Below are positions 18,458 through 26,767 of a stretch of 64,000 bases of DNA, one piece after another; the first letter of the stretch is position 1; each line of letters starts with the position of its first letter. This DNA is from Beijerinckia indica subsp. indica ATCC 9039 (lineage in GTDB: Bacteria; Pseudomonadota; Alphaproteobacteria; Rhizobiales; Beijerinckiaceae). Where the stretch lies: the NCBI RefSeq assembly GCF_000019845.1, contig NC_010581.1, positions 372,001 through 436,000 on the forward strand. The letters are read 5' to 3'. The notes under the pieces were generated by a model, which did no database searches, was not told the DNA's origin, and saw only the letters and a list, made by a program, of their open reading frames with translations. The translations under genes were made by a program, and so were the position numbers.

Positions 18458-19153
18458 CTATTGCCGGGCCGTCTGGCCGAACAGGATCCGCCGCGATTCC
18501 TCGTCGTTAACGCTGGGGACCTTGTTGATGTCTTCGGCTTTGGCATAAGCGCGCAAGGTTGCGGGGCGCGTGGCAATGGCGTCGAACCAGCGTTGCAAAT
18601 GGGGAAAATCGCTGAGTTTCTGGCCTTGTCTCTCGTAGGGGACGATCCAGGGATAGGCGGCCATGTCGGCGATGGAATAATGGTCGCCGGCGAGAAAGGC
18701 ATGATCGGCCAGTCTTTTGTTCATCACGCCATAGAGCCGGTTGGTCTCGTTGACATAGCGGGTGATGGCATAAGGAATTTTTTCCGGCGCATATTGGCTG
18801 AAATGATGGTTCTGCCCGGCCATAGGGCCGAGGCCGCCCATCTGCCAGAATAACCATTCGAGTGTCGCCACCCGGCCGCGGAGATCGGAGCCGATGAATT
18901 TGCCCGTCTTCTCGGCGAGATAGAGGAGGATTGCCCCGGATTCGAAGACGGAAACCGGCGCGCCGCCATCGACTGGAGCCTGATCGACGATAGCAGGAAT
19001 GCGATTATTGGGCGATATGGCGAGAAAGGCCGGCTCGAATTGCTCGCCTTTGCCGATATTGACCGGATGGATGCGATAAGGAAGCTCCGCTTCCTCGAGG
19101 AACAGCGTGATCTTATGCCCGTTCGGGGTGGTCCAATAATAAAGATCGATCAT
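18458..19153 (-). CDS. Glutathione S-transferase-like disulfide reductase (YfcG/YghU type)
   Basis: 231 residues. The N-terminal thioredoxin-like domain begins MIDLYYWTTPNGHKITLFLEEAELPY, with the TPNGHK motif of the nu-class GSTs. NRIPAIVD and VFESGAILLYLAEKTGKF form the glutathione site. The C-terminal helical domain contains LGPMAGQNHHF and YSIADMAAYPWI. YfcG/YghU enzymes reduce disulfides with glutathione. The ATG at 19153 has GGAG upstream. The frame continues upstream to 19273 through the 44-bp palindrome and a SYPSK duplication, which I take as untranslated. Confidence 0.9.
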   Translation of the reverse strand: MIDLYYWTTPNGHKITLFLEEAELPYRIHPVNIGKGEQFEPAFLAISPNNRIPAIVDQAPVDGGAPVSVFESGAILLYLAEKTGKFIGSDLRGRVATLEWLFWQMGGLGPMAGQNHHFSQYAPEKIPYAITRYVNETNRLYGVMNKRLADHAFLAGDHYSIADMAAYPWIVPYERQGQKLSDFPHLQRWFDAIATRPATLRAYAKAEDINKVPSVNDEESRRILFGQTARQ

Positions 19154-19225
19154 CGTGTCGTCTCCGCATCGCATGGGCGCGCGTTTCGAGGGATATGACT
19201 TCGAAGGATATGACATTGTCAAACA

Positions 19226-19269
19226 CACGAGCCTTTTCAAGGAAGTGCACTTCCTTGAAAAGGCTCGTG
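19226..19269. repeat. Perfect 44-bp palindrome without a loop
   Basis: Left half CACGAGCCTTTTCAAGGAAGTG reads as the exact reverse complement of the right half, centred between 19247 and 19248, with no mismatches and no spacer. It lies between the gst start and the rpoH stop, both genes on the minus strand. It is preceded by a direct repeat GGATATGAC. It is too symmetric for an ordinary terminator and lacks a T run. Confidence 0.8.
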
Positions 19270-19295
19270 GCAAGAAGCCTCAGGAAAGATGGGGC

Positions 19296-19318
19296 CTGGC
19301 GACCGCAAGGGTCGCCAG
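19296..19318 (-). terminator. Hairpin just after rpoH
   Basis: Nine-base stem CTGGCGACC / GGTCGCCAG with a GCAAG loop, starting 4 bases from the rpoH stop. The minus strand continues with a moderately T-rich ATCTTTCC. A probable terminator. Confidence 0.6.
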
Positions 19319-19321
19319 ATC

Positions 19322-20221
19322 TCACGCGGCGGCGGGGGCGGGCAGGGCGAGAGAAGCCTCGATCCGCGCCACGCCGGCCTTGACGGCGGCCTGCACTTTC
19401 TCGAAGGCACGAACTTCGATCTGGCGCACGCGCTCGCGTGAAATGTCGAACTCGTCCGACAAAGCCTCCAGAGTGACCGGATCATCGGCCAGACGGCGGG
19501 CCTCGAAAATCCGCCGCTCGCGCGGATTCAGGACATCGAGCGCCTGCCGCAGGGCGCCAAGACGATTGGCGCTTTCTTCCTGATCGGCAAGGACATGTTC
19601 CTGATTGGCCTGATCGTCGACCAGCCAATCCTGCCACTCGCCTTCCCCTTCCTCGCGCAGAGGCGCGTTCAGGGAGGCATCGCCGGACATGCGGCGGTTC
19701 ATGTCGATCACTTCCTGTCCCGTGACGCCGAGACGCGTGGCGATCAACGCGACCTGATCCGGGCGCAGATCACCTTCGTCCAAAGCCGAGATCTGGCTCT
19801 TGGCCTTGCGCAGGTTGAAGAAGAGTTTCTTCTGGCTCGCGGTCGTGCCCATTTTGACGAGTGACCAGGAACGCAAAATATACTCTTGAATCGAGGCGCG
19901 GATCCACCACATGGCATAAGTCGCCAGACGGAAACCTTTATCGGGTTCGAACCGCTTGACGGCCTGCATGAGGCCGACGTTACCCTCGGAAACAACCTCG
20001 CCGATGGGGAGGCCATAGCCGCGATAGCCCATGGCGATCTTGGCGACGAGACGCAGATGCGAGGTGACGAGCCGCTGGGCGGCATCAGGGTCTTCATGCT
20101 CCCGCCAGCGCTTGGCGAGCATATATTCTTCCTGCGGCTCCAGCATGGGGAAGCGGCGGATTTCGTTCAGGTAGCGGGTGAGACCACTCTCGCCCGAAAT
20201 CATCGGCAATGCGGTAGCCAT
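19322..20221 (-). CDS. rpoH: Heat shock RNA polymerase sigma factor RpoH (sigma-32)
   Basis: 299 residues. Sigma-70 regions 2 (VTSHLRLVAKIAMGYRGYGLPIGEVVSEGNVGLMQAVKRF) and 4 (LEALSDEFDISRERVRQIEVRAFEKVQ) are complete. The RpoH box SQKKLFFNLRKAKSQI, which binds core polymerase and identifies sigma-32, is present. It directs transcription of chaperone and protease genes. The ATG at 20221 has AAAGGAG seven bases upstream; a TTG two codons earlier is less likely. The leader folds into two stem-loops directly before the ribosome-binding site (20237-20292). Alphaproteobacteria often have two rpoH genes, and which one this is cannot be told here. Confidence 0.95.
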   Translation of the reverse strand: MATALPMISGESGLTRYLNEIRRFPMLEPQEEYMLAKRWREHEDPDAAQRLVTSHLRLVAKIAMGYRGYGLPIGEVVSEGNVGLMQAVKRFEPDKGFRLATYAMWWIRASIQEYILRSWSLVKMGTTASQKKLFFNLRKAKSQISALDEGDLRPDQVALIATRLGVTGQEVIDMNRRMSGDASLNAPLREEGEGEWQDWLVDDQANQEHVLADQEESANRLGALRQALDVLNPRERRIFEARRLADDPVTLEALSDEFDISRERVRQIEVRAFEKVQAAVKAGVARIEASLALPAPAAA

Positions 20222-20236
20222 GGTCAATCTCCTTTC

Positions 20237-20292
20237 GAATCCCCACTTCAGTGGCGGATTCAGGCGTGATCACTCTTGAGAGTCGATCACGC
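20237..20292 (-). promoter_or_regulatory. Structured rpoH leader: two stem-loops before the ribosome-binding site
   Basis: Stem-loop 1 pairs 20237-20246 with 20251-20261 (GAATCCCCAC / GTGG-C-GGATTC, one bulged base, TTCA loop). Stem-loop 2 pairs GCGTGATC (20264-20271) with GATCACGC (20285-20292), with an inner ACTCT / AGAGT. In the mRNA, stem-loop 1 ends beside GAAAGGAG. This could be a translation-control element. Confidence 0.5.
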
Positions 20293-21028
20293 GGCTCGTT
20301 CATGTGGGAAGCCCGGAGCGCAATCGCAAGGGTGGACGCTGAGGCTTTGTTGAATGGACAATGGAACAGAAGTGAAAAGGTTCAACCGAAAGCGGTGCTG
20401 AAAGGCGAGGAATGTTCACATTTCTGTTACGCCAGACGGTTTCGGGCACAAAAACTGGCATTTGCGGAGAGCGAACACCATTTTCCATTCCCCTGATTGT
20501 TTTCCATTCCCGGAATGAATGGGTGGATCTGTTCGGTTCGGGGCCGGCAAGTCCAAGAAGGCAACAAAGGGAGAATGGAGAATGATGTTTCGAGGTCCCA
20601 TCGTTCTGTAATCAGCCTGTTGTGGTCAAGACCAAACAAGATAAAATCTCAGAAGGCTTGACCGACGCTTGGTTTATAGCATGAACCCCTTGAAAAAAGA
20701 AGAAAATAATCATGAAGGATTGTTCATGTCCGATCTCGAAAAGAATATGGACTTCCTATGCGGGGAAGGACTTCCAGCATAATTTTCCATGAATTTTCTT
20801 TAATGATCATTGTTTTTCATTATAGCACCACCAAGCTTGCCCGGACATGAACGGGAGATGTCATTGTCGTCAGGGCCAAGCTAATGCGATGAGTGAAATG
20901 TGAGGCCGCAGCGAAATGTGGCCAGGTCCTCCCAAGGTTTCCCCGTTGATGTGTCGAAGCCAAATCGGCAGGGAAACCATGGTCACAGAGCCTCTCAGTG
21001 AAGGCTGATCCCTCGCGGCGTGAGTGAA
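20293..21028. other. Long gap between rpoH and rluD
   Basis: About 740 bases that hold the rpoH promoter on the minus strand. A possible 18-codon reading frame at 20726-20782 on the plus strand is listed separately. No other feature is supported. Confidence 0.45.
20726..20782 (+). CDS. Possible small ORF, 18 residues
   Basis: ATG at 20726 after GAAGGATTGTTC, encoding MSDLEKNMDFLCGEGLPA, then TAA. It has a plausible ribosome-binding site, but there is no other support. It lies in the long rpoH-rluD gap. Confidence 0.15.
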   Translation: MSDLEKNMDFLCGEGLPA

Positions 21029-22069
21029 CTACTCTCCGCTGCGCAAGGTGTTGAGGAGTGCCGCCAGATCGGCGGGCAGGGCGCTTTCGAAAAGCATTTC
21101 CTCGCCGGTGATCGGATGTTCGAAACCGAGCTGTGCGGCGTGCAGCGCTTGCCGGCCGAGTTGGCGCAAGGCCTCTTGGGCGGGAGGGGACAGGATGGCG
21201 CTTTTGCTCTTGAACCCCTTCCCATAAAGAGGATCGCCCAGAAGCGGATGGCCGATATGGGCCATGTGGACGCGGATCTGATGCGTACGGCCTGTCTCCA
21301 ATTGGCAGGCAATGAGGCTCGCCACTGGCTTGCCCTTCCGCTGAAAAACCTCCAGGACCTCCCAATGGGTGACGGCGTGACGGCCGACATCTTCTGAGAC
21401 CACCGCCTGTCTCTCGCGATCTTGCGCGTGGCGGCCCAAAGCGGCCTCGATCCGCCCGCTCTGGCGCGCAGGAACGCCCCAAACGAAAGCCAGATATTCA
21501 CGCACCAGATGCAGGTTCTGGCCATGATCGGCGAATAGGCGCGCCAGGCCCTGATGCACCGCGTCGGTCTTGGCCGCGACGAGGAGGCCGGATGTGTCCT
21601 TGTCGAGCCGATGGACGATGCCAGGCCGTTTGACGCCGCCGATCCCCGACAGGCTTTCGCCGCAATGGGCCATGAGCGCATTGACCAGCGTGCCTTGCGC
21701 ATGGCCGGCCGCAGGATGCACCACGAGCCCTGCTGGCTTATCGAGTACGACGAGGCCCGCGTCTTCGTAAACGATGTTGAGGGGGAGATCCTGCGCGACC
21801 GGCACGGCTTCTTTGGCTGGCGGCACCGCCAATTCGATAATCTGGCCGGCCCGCACGCTGGCGCTTGCCGTCAAGCGCGCCTCGCCATCGACAGAGACAT
21901 GGCCCTGCTCGATTAGGGTCTTGATGCGCATGCGTGACAGAAAGGCGGCCCCCGTTTCCGTCCGCTCCGCGAGAAAACGGTCGAGCCTCTGGCCGGCTTC
22001 CTCCGCTCCCACCACGCAGCGGATCAATAGAGCTTCATCCGTGGGCGGCGTTGGCGTCGTCTCAACCAA
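21029..22069 (-). CDS. rluD: RluA-family pseudouridine synthase (RluD type)
   Basis: 346 residues. An N-terminal S4 RNA-binding domain (GQRLDRFLAERTETGAAFLSRMRIKTLIEQGHVSVDG) and a catalytic domain with the family motif HRLDKDTSGLLV, whose Asp is the nucleophile. RTHQIRVHMAHIGHPLLGDPLYG completes the signature. RluD modifies helix 69 of 23S rRNA. The start is a TTG at 22069 with AAAGGAATGCAGA upstream. No in-frame ATG comes before the S4 domain, so TTG is well supported. It is next to rpoH, an arrangement common in Rhizobiales. Confidence 0.93.
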   Translation of the reverse strand: MVETTPTPPTDEALLIRCVVGAEEAGQRLDRFLAERTETGAAFLSRMRIKTLIEQGHVSVDGEARLTASASVRAGQIIELAVPPAKEAVPVAQDLPLNIVYEDAGLVVLDKPAGLVVHPAAGHAQGTLVNALMAHCGESLSGIGGVKRPGIVHRLDKDTSGLLVAAKTDAVHQGLARLFADHGQNLHLVREYLAFVWGVPARQSGRIEAALGRHAQDRERQAVVSEDVGRHAVTHWEVLEVFQRKGKPVASLIACQLETGRTHQIRVHMAHIGHPLLGDPLYGKGFKSKSAILSPPAQEALRQLGRQALHAAQLGFEHPITGEEMLFESALPADLAALLNTLRSGE

Positions 22070-22222
22070 TCTGCATTCCTTTCAGTCGATGCGGTTGGGC
22101 TTTGGGGGCAAATCGCGACATGGTCACGGAAAAGCCCTTCTGTCTGTTTTATCCAATGGTTTACACTGTTGGGGATTGATTATCCCCTTTGCCATTCCTC
22201 AACGGTTTCATTCAGCCTCTCC

Positions 22223-24025
22223 ATGTCGATACTCTCCACTTATTGGCGCGTCCTCCAGTTTCTCGGTGGCGAGAGACGTTTGGCACTCATTCTCGCTTTC
22301 GCCAATCTCGCTTTGGCGGCGGCGCAATTCGCCGAGCCGGTCCTGTTCGGCCGTATCATCGATCGCCTGAGCAGCACCGAGGGCGCCGGTCGATTTCCGA
22401 CTTTTCAGGAATTGCTGCCGCTGATTGGCGCCTGGGTCGGTTTCGGCCTGTTTTCAATCCTGGCGGCGGTTTTGGTCGCGCTTCACTCCGACCGTTTGGC
22501 GCACCGACGCCGTATGGCCGTGACCGGCCTCTATTTCGAGCATGTGCTGAACCTGCCGCTGAGTTTTCACGCGTCCGTCCATTCGGGGCGCCTGTTGAAA
22601 ACCATGCTCGATGGTTCGAGCGGCATGTTCGGCCTGTGGCTCTCCTTTTTTCGGGAAAATTGCGCCTCGCTGGCCGCACTGGTTTTTCTGCTGCCGCTCT
22701 CGCTCTTCCTGAATTGGCGGCTCGGCTCGCTGCTCATCGTGCTGCTCGTGCTATTTGGCTGCCTGATCGCTTTCGTGCTTCACCGCACGCATGCCTTGCA
22801 ACAATCGGTCGAGCAATACAATAGTTCGCTGGCCGAACAGGCCTCCGACGCGCTCGGCAATATTTCGGTGATCCAGAGCTTCACCCGCATCGAGCTTGAA
22901 GCCAATGCCTTGCGGCAAATCATCGATCACGTGCTTGCGGCGCAAATGCCGGTCTTGAACTGGTGGGCTGTCGCCGCTGTTGGCGCCAGAGCCTCCGCCA
23001 CCCTGGCCCTGCTGGGTATTTTCCTGCTCGGCACCTGGCTCAATCTGCGGGGCTTGGCAACGATCGGCCAGATCGTCACTTTCATGAATCTCGCGACCAT
23101 GCTCATTGCTCGTCTGGAACAGGTGATCGGCTTCTTCAACACATTATTCCTGCAAGCACCGAAGATGCAGGACTTCTTCAAAGTTCTCGATACTGTTCCG
23201 CGGGTTGCCGATAGTCCCAAGGCGATCGACCCCAGCCGCCTTCATGGACGCGTGTCATTTGAAAATGTGAGCTTTTCCTACGACGGGCGCAAACCCGCCG
23301 TCTCGCACCTTGCCTTCGAGGTAGCCGCCGGCGAAACCGTGGCTTTGGTCGGCGCCACGGGGTCCGGCAAATCGACAACACTTGGCCTTCTCCATCGCGT
23401 CTTCGATCCGCAGGAAGGCCGCGTCACGATCGATGGCTTGGATATTCGCACCATGAGCCTTCAGGGCCTGCGCCGGAATATTGGGGTCGTCTTTCAGGAA
23501 CCGATGCTGTTTGCCCGCTCGATCGAGGAGAATTTGCGGGTCGGCAAGCCGGATGCGACGCCGGCCGAAATAGCCTTGGCTTTGGAGCGCTCGCAAGCGG
23601 CGGATTTCGTCGCCCGGCAGGAGAATGGCCTTGCGACCATTGTCGGCGAGCGCGGCCGCTCGCTCTCCGGCGGCGAGCGTCAGCGCCTTGCCATTGCCCG
23701 CGCCTTGCTCAAGGACCCGCCCATCATGATCCTTGACGAGGCGACCTCTGCCCTCGACGCCACGACTGAAAGGCAATTGCAGGAGGCTCTCGAAACGGCG
23801 ACCAAAGGGCGCACGACGTTCATCATCGCGCATCGGCTGGCGACGATTAGAGAGGCGAAACGAATTTTCGTCTTCGACCATGGCCATATTGTCGAAACCG
23901 GCAGTTTTGACGAACTCGTCGCACTAGGGGGCCGTTTCGCCACCTTGGCCAAAGCGCAATTCATGGTTGGCGCCCGTCCCGAGGACCCGGAAACGGGCGG
24001 CAAGCCGCCAAAACCGTCGCCCTGA
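22223..24025 (+). CDS. ABC exporter, NdvA/ChvA-like beta-glucan export family
   Basis: 600 residues, with a membrane domain fused to an ATPase. The membrane domain (about 1-320) begins MSILSTYWRVLQFLGGERRLALILAFANLALAAAQFAEPVLFGRIID, close to the NdvA/ChvA family that exports cyclic beta-1,2-glucan. The ATPase has Walker A VGATGSGKST, the Q-loop VVFQEPMLF, signature LSGGERQR, Walker B IMILDEATSALD and H-loop IIAHRLATI. No glucan synthase gene is nearby, so the substrate is inferred. The ATG at 22223 gives the standard family start. Divergent from rluD. Confidence 0.85.
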   Translation: MSILSTYWRVLQFLGGERRLALILAFANLALAAAQFAEPVLFGRIIDRLSSTEGAGRFPTFQELLPLIGAWVGFGLFSILAAVLVALHSDRLAHRRRMAVTGLYFEHVLNLPLSFHASVHSGRLLKTMLDGSSGMFGLWLSFFRENCASLAALVFLLPLSLFLNWRLGSLLIVLLVLFGCLIAFVLHRTHALQQSVEQYNSSLAEQASDALGNISVIQSFTRIELEANALRQIIDHVLAAQMPVLNWWAVAAVGARASATLALLGIFLLGTWLNLRGLATIGQIVTFMNLATMLIARLEQVIGFFNTLFLQAPKMQDFFKVLDTVPRVADSPKAIDPSRLHGRVSFENVSFSYDGRKPAVSHLAFEVAAGETVALVGATGSGKSTTLGLLHRVFDPQEGRVTIDGLDIRTMSLQGLRRNIGVVFQEPMLFARSIEENLRVGKPDATPAEIALALERSQAADFVARQENGLATIVGERGRSLSGGERQRLAIARALLKDPPIMILDEATSALDATTERQLQEALETATKGRTTFIIAHRLATIREAKRIFVFDHGHIVETGSFDELVALGGRFATLAKAQFMVGARPEDPETGGKPPKPSP

Positions 24026-24095
24026 GCCTGAGAGGGGCGAAGGTCATCGAGGCTTGCCACTGCTCTTGAATTTTTGAAAAATACAGCAAAACTCC

Positions 24096-24122
24096 CGGTG
24101 AGACCTTTCTTGTGTCTCACCG
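24096..24122 (+). terminator. Hairpin after the exporter gene
   Basis: Nine-base stem CGGTGAGAC / GTCTCACCG with a nine-base loop, 70 bases after the exporter stop. There is no T run, so it may be a weak terminator or part of the upstream control region of the Rieske gene. Confidence 0.4.
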
Positions 24123-24161
24123 CTACGGCCGTGCTTGACCCGGTTTTGTCACCGGGAAGGC

Positions 24162-24176
24162 GGCACCTCTCTTGCA
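24162..24176 (+). promoter_or_regulatory. Sigma-54-type promoter of the Rieske gene
   Basis: GGCACCTCTCTTGCA has GG and GC exactly ten bases apart (24162-24163 and 24174-24175), the -24/-12 layout of RpoN promoters. It lies 94 bases before the ATG of the Rieske gene. I found no clear NifA site (TGT-N10-ACA) nearby. Confidence 0.6.
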
Positions 24177-24269
24177 TTGATCGAAGGAACGAAAGAACCC
24201 AGAATCCATGCATCTCATAGAAGCACGGAAGCTGGAGAAGGAATCGGCGTAATCTTGAACGAGGACACC

Positions 24270-24923
24270 ATGGCGTCAGATGACCCTTCTAAGCCTACCA
24301 TCACCAAGGCGGATGATCTGACCGTCGGCGGTTGCGCCGGCTCACAGATCGCGGCTAACCAAGGTCTTTACGGCGCTTTCATCATGCGCGCGAAAAAGGT
24401 CGATAAGATCGAGCCGCCGCCGCCTGTCGCCGCCCAGCCGGCGCCGCCGAGTGGCGATGTTTATGTGATCTGCGACCGGCGCGATATTCGCGACAGAATG
24501 GGCAAGAGCTTCCCGCTCATGCGCCTCTGGGACGATGGCAAATTGCGGCCTTGGGATATTTTCATCTCCCGCTTCGGCAAGCAATATTTCGCCTATGAGA
24601 ATTCCTGCCCGCATCAGAACGTCCGGCTCGATTGGGAAAAGAACAATTTCTACGAGCCGAATTATCTGAAAGTTCTTATGTGCGGCAAACATGGCGCACA
24701 ATTCGATCCGGAAACGGGCGTCTGCATTTCCGGCCCCTGCGAGGGCAAGAGATTGACACAAATTCTCTGTTTCCTCGATGGCGATGATGTCTGCATTACG
24801 GGTGTAAACATCAATCTCGATGTGGAAGTCGAGGCGACGGTCGCGACTGATCCGAATGCGGATGCCGTGCTCGAGAATAACGGCTTCAAGCTGCAGCAGA
24901 CGAAGCGCGAATTCTTCAAATAG
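24270..24923 (+). CDS. Rieske [2Fe-2S] ferredoxin-like protein
   Basis: 217 residues. The C-terminal half is a Rieske domain with C-x-H in SCPHQNVRLDW (Cys113, His115) and C-x2-H in MCGKHGAQFDPETGVC (Cys138, His141), the four cluster ligands. Two extra Cys (152, 157) follow in CISGPC. The N-terminal 60 residues are a low-complexity region ending in a Pro/Ala stretch (PPPPVAAQPAPP), with no signal peptide, so it is probably cytoplasmic. The electron partner is unknown. The ATG at 24270 has GAGGA upstream. A sigma-54-type promoter precedes it, which suggests control by nitrogen status or another enhancer-binding regulator (inference). Confidence 0.85.
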   Translation: MASDDPSKPTITKADDLTVGGCAGSQIAANQGLYGAFIMRAKKVDKIEPPPPVAAQPAPPSGDVYVICDRRDIRDRMGKSFPLMRLWDDGKLRPWDIFISRFGKQYFAYENSCPHQNVRLDWEKNNFYEPNYLKVLMCGKHGAQFDPETGVCISGPCEGKRLTQILCFLDGDDVCITGVNINLDVEVEATVATDPNADAVLENNGFKLQQTKREFFK

Positions 24924-25016
24924 ACGACCGCCCTCTTCAATGGCCCGCATCATCGGGCCGGTTCAATCCGATGATGCAGTGGGCTATTACACCCCTTATC
25001 TTTCTCTATCTGTTTA

Positions 25017-25058
25017 AGAGCATCGCTCTTCCCGCTTCAGATGGAAGAGCGATGTCAG
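25017..25058. repeat. AGAGCATCGCTC-type inverted repeat, copy 1
   Basis: Stem CATCGCTCTTCC / GGAAGAGCGATG (25021-25032 and 25043-25054) with a ten-base loop. The AGAGCATCGCTC core at 25017-25028 is shared exactly with the palindrome at 55434-55473. It sits between the convergent Rieske and GT2 genes and could also terminate transcription. Confidence 0.6.
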
Positions 25059-26236
25059 TTCACCTGCTTCATGAGGCGTGCTGGCCAATGCTTGCAGTAG
25101 GCCCGGATGATGACAGAGGGGGGAACGCGCATAGACAAAAGAGTCATGATTAAGGAACGGGTGCCGATGGCTTGCGCGATCGGATTGAAGGATAGGACGA
25201 GCTTGCTGGCGAGATAGCTGTGACAGCCGGGAATGGCTGGCGGCAATTTTGGATCGATTGCATCAAGACGTTTGAGCACATGGAGAAAAGTCTGCTGTGC
25301 GGGCAGTTTCCTCATGAACAAGGCGGCATTGTCGATGAAATAATCGATCAGCAGCCGCCGCGCGAAAAGATCATTGTCGGAGGGGGTCCCGCGCTCATAA
25401 ATGAGGATGCCATTGAGCTGCGGTGACTTGGAGAAGACATTTTGCCCATGCAGCCGATAGATGGCTATGGCGCGGTCGATCAAGACGCTTCCCATCAAGG
25501 ACCCGATCCCGCGCAATAGATAAGCGTCGGTGCAGGAACGCAGGTCTTGCAGACGCTTGTTCCCCAGGAAAAGTTGAAGCGCATCGCGACGAAAACAATT
25601 GCCGGATGTGGGAGCCCAGGCCCAAGACGTGACGTTTTCAGGCGGCACGAAATGAACATCCGCCTCGAAATCGTCATCGGGGGACGGGAGAGGCCATATG
25701 TTTCCGCTGGCATAATCGATACGGCGGAGCAGACATTCCGTCCGTCCCTTTCCGGATCGTATATAGTCACTGATGCCTGTGACCGTGCCGAGAACGAGGC
25801 GCTGCCCGACCGATTGCAACATATCGCCCGAGCTGAAACCCACTGGAATACGCAAGGATAAATGCACAAAAATATGTGTGCTGAGGCAATCTGGCAGGAG
25901 ACAATCATCGGCATCAAGAAAGACGATATATTCGCCTGAACTGGCGGCATAGCCTTCGATGGACGCACTGCTTTGGCCGGAATTCTCCTTGCGCCGGATA
26001 ATGATCGTATCTGGATAAGTTTCCTCGATCCGTGTCAGAACGTCCGCGCTCTCATCGGCCGAGGCATTGTCAATGATGATACATTCGAAATTTGAATAGG
26101 TCTGTTGAAAGACGGATGTAACGGCTTGCCAGAGAAAACGCCCGTAATTGTAATTGACGATGATCACACTGACGAGAGGCAGCTCCGTAAGACGGGGGGC
26201 TATCGTCTTGTGCGGCAAGAATTCAGGTTTGTTCAT
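25055..26236 (-). CDS. GT2-family glycosyltransferase (first of two)
   Basis: 393 residues, cytoplasmic GT-A fold. VSVIIVNYNYGRFLWQAVTSVFQQTYSNFE begins the nucleotide-sugar domain, IIIDNASADES follows, and the metal-binding motif is VFLDADDC. The C-terminal half is variable and probably sets the acceptor. It is clearly paralogous to the glycosyltransferase at 26768-27910 (shared NYNYGRFL, NSGQS and FLDADD). It lies in a same-strand group with that paralogue and a radical SAM gene. The ATG at 26236 has AAGGA about 11 bases upstream. Donor and acceptor are unknown. Confidence 0.85.
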   Translation of the reverse strand: MNKPEFLPHKTIAPRLTELPLVSVIIVNYNYGRFLWQAVTSVFQQTYSNFECIIIDNASADESADVLTRIEETYPDTIIIRRKENSGQSSASIEGYAASSGEYIVFLDADDCLLPDCLSTHIFVHLSLRIPVGFSSGDMLQSVGQRLVLGTVTGISDYIRSGKGRTECLLRRIDYASGNIWPLPSPDDDFEADVHFVPPENVTSWAWAPTSGNCFRRDALQLFLGNKRLQDLRSCTDAYLLRGIGSLMGSVLIDRAIAIYRLHGQNVFSKSPQLNGILIYERGTPSDNDLFARRLLIDYFIDNAALFMRKLPAQQTFLHVLKRLDAIDPKLPPAIPGCHSYLASKLVLSFNPIAQAIGTRSLIMTLLSMRVPPSVIIRAYCKHWPARLMKQVN

Positions 26237-26767
26237 CTTGCTGTCCTTGGTTTGCCCGAAATGAGCACGTGCCTCTGAAAATTGTTTTAATTTGGTTCAT
26301 GTGTAGCGATCAGGCCATGGAAGAACCTTTGAAGAACATCGCCTTCAAGAGACCAATGCCAGACCAGACGTGAGCTTTGCCATTAAAGTAAGTTTAAGGT
26401 GTTTATTGAGATTTACAGGCTAACAAGCTTTTTTAGAAGCTCAACTATTATCCTGGGCAGCTGAATATGAAGGAATAGAGGTTTAGGCAGGCGCGGGGAA
26501 AGTGGAATCAGAGATCTATTCGTACTCGATGGTTCGGCTATCCTGGCTTCACGATGAGGATAAAGTAAGGATACAAGTGTCATAAAATGTGATCGCTGAT
26601 CTTGGCATTTCTCTTTAAATCAAAAACAACAAGCGTCGTGTTTGATTTTAGAAAGTGTCAGATTCGTCCTAAAAAGTGGTATCCAGTTTAAGGTCTGATG
26701 CTTCGAGCCATTCGATTCAACCCATTTCTTCTTTATGCGTCGAATTCGGGAGCGATGCGGCCAGTCT
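26237..26767. other. Gap between the two glycosyltransferase genes
   Basis: About 530 AT-rich bases without a supported gene. Near 26670-26692 there is an imperfect palindrome around AAAAAGTGG and CCAGTTT. It resembles the AAAAGTGG palindrome that begins 92 bases further on. Confidence 0.45.

Noticed and set aside
20651..20680. A sigma-70 promoter (TTGACC and TATAGC) near 20657
   Set aside because: Spacing is only about 11 bases, far from the 16 to 18 needed.
24000..24170. NifA upstream activator site (TGT-N10-ACA) for the Rieske gene
   Set aside because: I searched the region by eye and found no matching pair; only the GG-N10-GC promoter is supported.
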